Shown: piece by piece, positions 63,586 to 64,000 of the stretch | Layout of the letters: the number at the start of each line of letters is the position of its first letter | Position numbering within the stretch: the first letter of the stretch is position 1 | Source of the DNA: Citrus sinensis | Taxonomy: Eukaryota > Streptophyta > Magnoliopsida > Sapindales > Rutaceae | Assembly (NCBI RefSeq): GCF_022201045.2 | Contig: NC_068557.1 | Span: 22,731,501 to 22,795,500, forward strand | Length of the DNA stretch: 64,000 bases | Direction of reading: 5' to 3' | Position numbers and translations under genes: made by a program | Notes under the pieces: generated by a model | The model's database searches: none | What the model was told of the DNA's origin: nothing | What the model saw: the letters and a program-made list of their open reading frames with translations, nothing else

Positions 63586-63884
63586 GCCAAAAGGAAACGG
63601 CTTCTCAATAAAGACAGCAGGCTGCAGCCTGAGCTACTACTAATACTAGATCTGTTTCGATTGCAAGAGCCAACAGTTACGGTATAATATGCCTTTGGTG
63701 CTATGCTCTTTGGGGCATGGGCTGCGCTTATATGTAAGAGACAACTTGAATCTTGTTTTTCGAAGCAATTATCTTGGTATTGGAAGTAACAATCAATAGG
63801 AGTCCAAAGCTGTCGCACGAGGGAGAACAAACAAGCTAAATGAAGCTGACGTTGTCTTGTTTAATTAATGATTGTGTAGAGCCA
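63586..63884. other. 3' flank of the B-box gene
   Basis: Probably 3' UTR and downstream DNA. No separate feature recognised. Confidence 0.4.
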
Positions 63885-63885
63885 C

Positions 63886-64000
63886 TCGGCCTTTGGCGGA
63901 GTGGTCAGGGCTCTAGGAGGGCAGCAGTTCGAACCCCCACAAGTGCAATGTGAGGGTATTTCCTTCTTCAATTATAATTGAGTAAATGTAATCTTCTCCC
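63886..64000 (+). mobile_element. tRNA-derived SINE head, cut by the window end
   Basis: The sequence TTTGGCGGAGTGGTCAGGGC (A-box-like) followed by CAGTTCGAACCCCCAC (B-box) is the classic split pol III promoter of a tRNA. The acceptor stem does not close around it and the sequence continues past tRNA length. That fits a tRNA-derived SINE rather than a tRNA gene. The 3' part lies outside the window. Confidence 0.6.

Noticed and set aside
63890-63965. A true tRNA gene
   Set aside because: A and B boxes are present but no 7-bp acceptor stem closes within tRNA length, so a SINE head is the better reading.

Overview
This is nuclear DNA from a flowering plant, almost certainly a eudicot. The genes have many short exons with GT..AG introns, the intergenic DNA is AT-rich, leaders are pyrimidine-rich, and several classes of plant transposon are present. 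Gene order resembles, from memory, a block of Arabidopsis chromosome 5 (about At5g48460 to At5g48520): fimbrin, PRDA1-like plastid protein, At5g48480-like VOC protein, DIR1 and DIR1-like lipid-transfer proteins, a small NOI/RIN4-type protein, and AUGMIN subunit 3. A woody rosid such as Citrus would fit, but that is a guess. No CRISPR, operon or other prokaryotic structure is present.

Layout. 0.2-1.5 kb: 5' exons of a fimbrin gene on the minus strand, running off the left edge. 2.3-4.6 kb: a SINE with a perfect 21-bp target duplication and a Harbinger/Tourist-like MITE. 5.3-9.0 kb: a complete nine-exon gene for a plastid PRDA1-like protein (minus). 10.2-12.1 kb: a dead hAT transposase. 14.0-14.9 kb: a two-exon VOC/glyoxalase-fold gene (plus). 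16-20 kb: a long-inverted-repeat Mutator-type MITE, SINE remnants and a local tandem duplication. 22.7-25.0 kb: two eight-cysteine lipid-transfer protein genes of the DIR1 type (minus). 27.2-27.9 kb: a gene for a small acidic protein (plus). 30.4-31.4 kb: a four-exon NOI/RIN4-like gene (plus). 33.9-34.3 kb: a frameshifted small-protein relic.

34.6-39.2 kb holds a complete but broken copy of the AUGMIN subunit 3 gene, with introns retained, four in-frame stops and frameshifts. A second copy of only its first exon and 5' flank lies at 42.4-42.9 kb. That second flank is split by a Mutator-type element of about 8.5 kb (42.9-51.4 kb), which itself contains a degenerate Ty1/copia element (44.5-49.9 kb). 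The first copy preserves the unoccupied insertion site, so the order of events can be read: duplication, then MULE, then copia.

52.0-53.8 kb: a five-exon gene for a conserved protein I could not name, probably organellar (minus). 54.1-55.5 kb: a Pack-MULE, a Mutator-type element that has captured the C-terminal kinase half of a receptor-like kinase gene. 55.9-60.8 kb: a very young Ty1/copia retrotransposon with identical-looking 417-bp LTRs and one frameshift in its polyprotein. 61.7-63.6 kb: a double B-box zinc-finger gene resembling BBX22/LZF1, with a G-box beside its TATA-like sequence. The window ends in a tRNA-derived SINE.

The host genes are independent, unlinked in pathway, and each has its own promoter. 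Themes that recur are actin and microtubule organisation (fimbrin, AUG3 relic), plastid and light development (PRDA1-like, BBX) and defence signalling (DIR1-type LTPs, NOI/RIN4-like). The most distinctive part is the 34-61 kb stretch of nested and gene-capturing transposons around a decayed duplicated gene.
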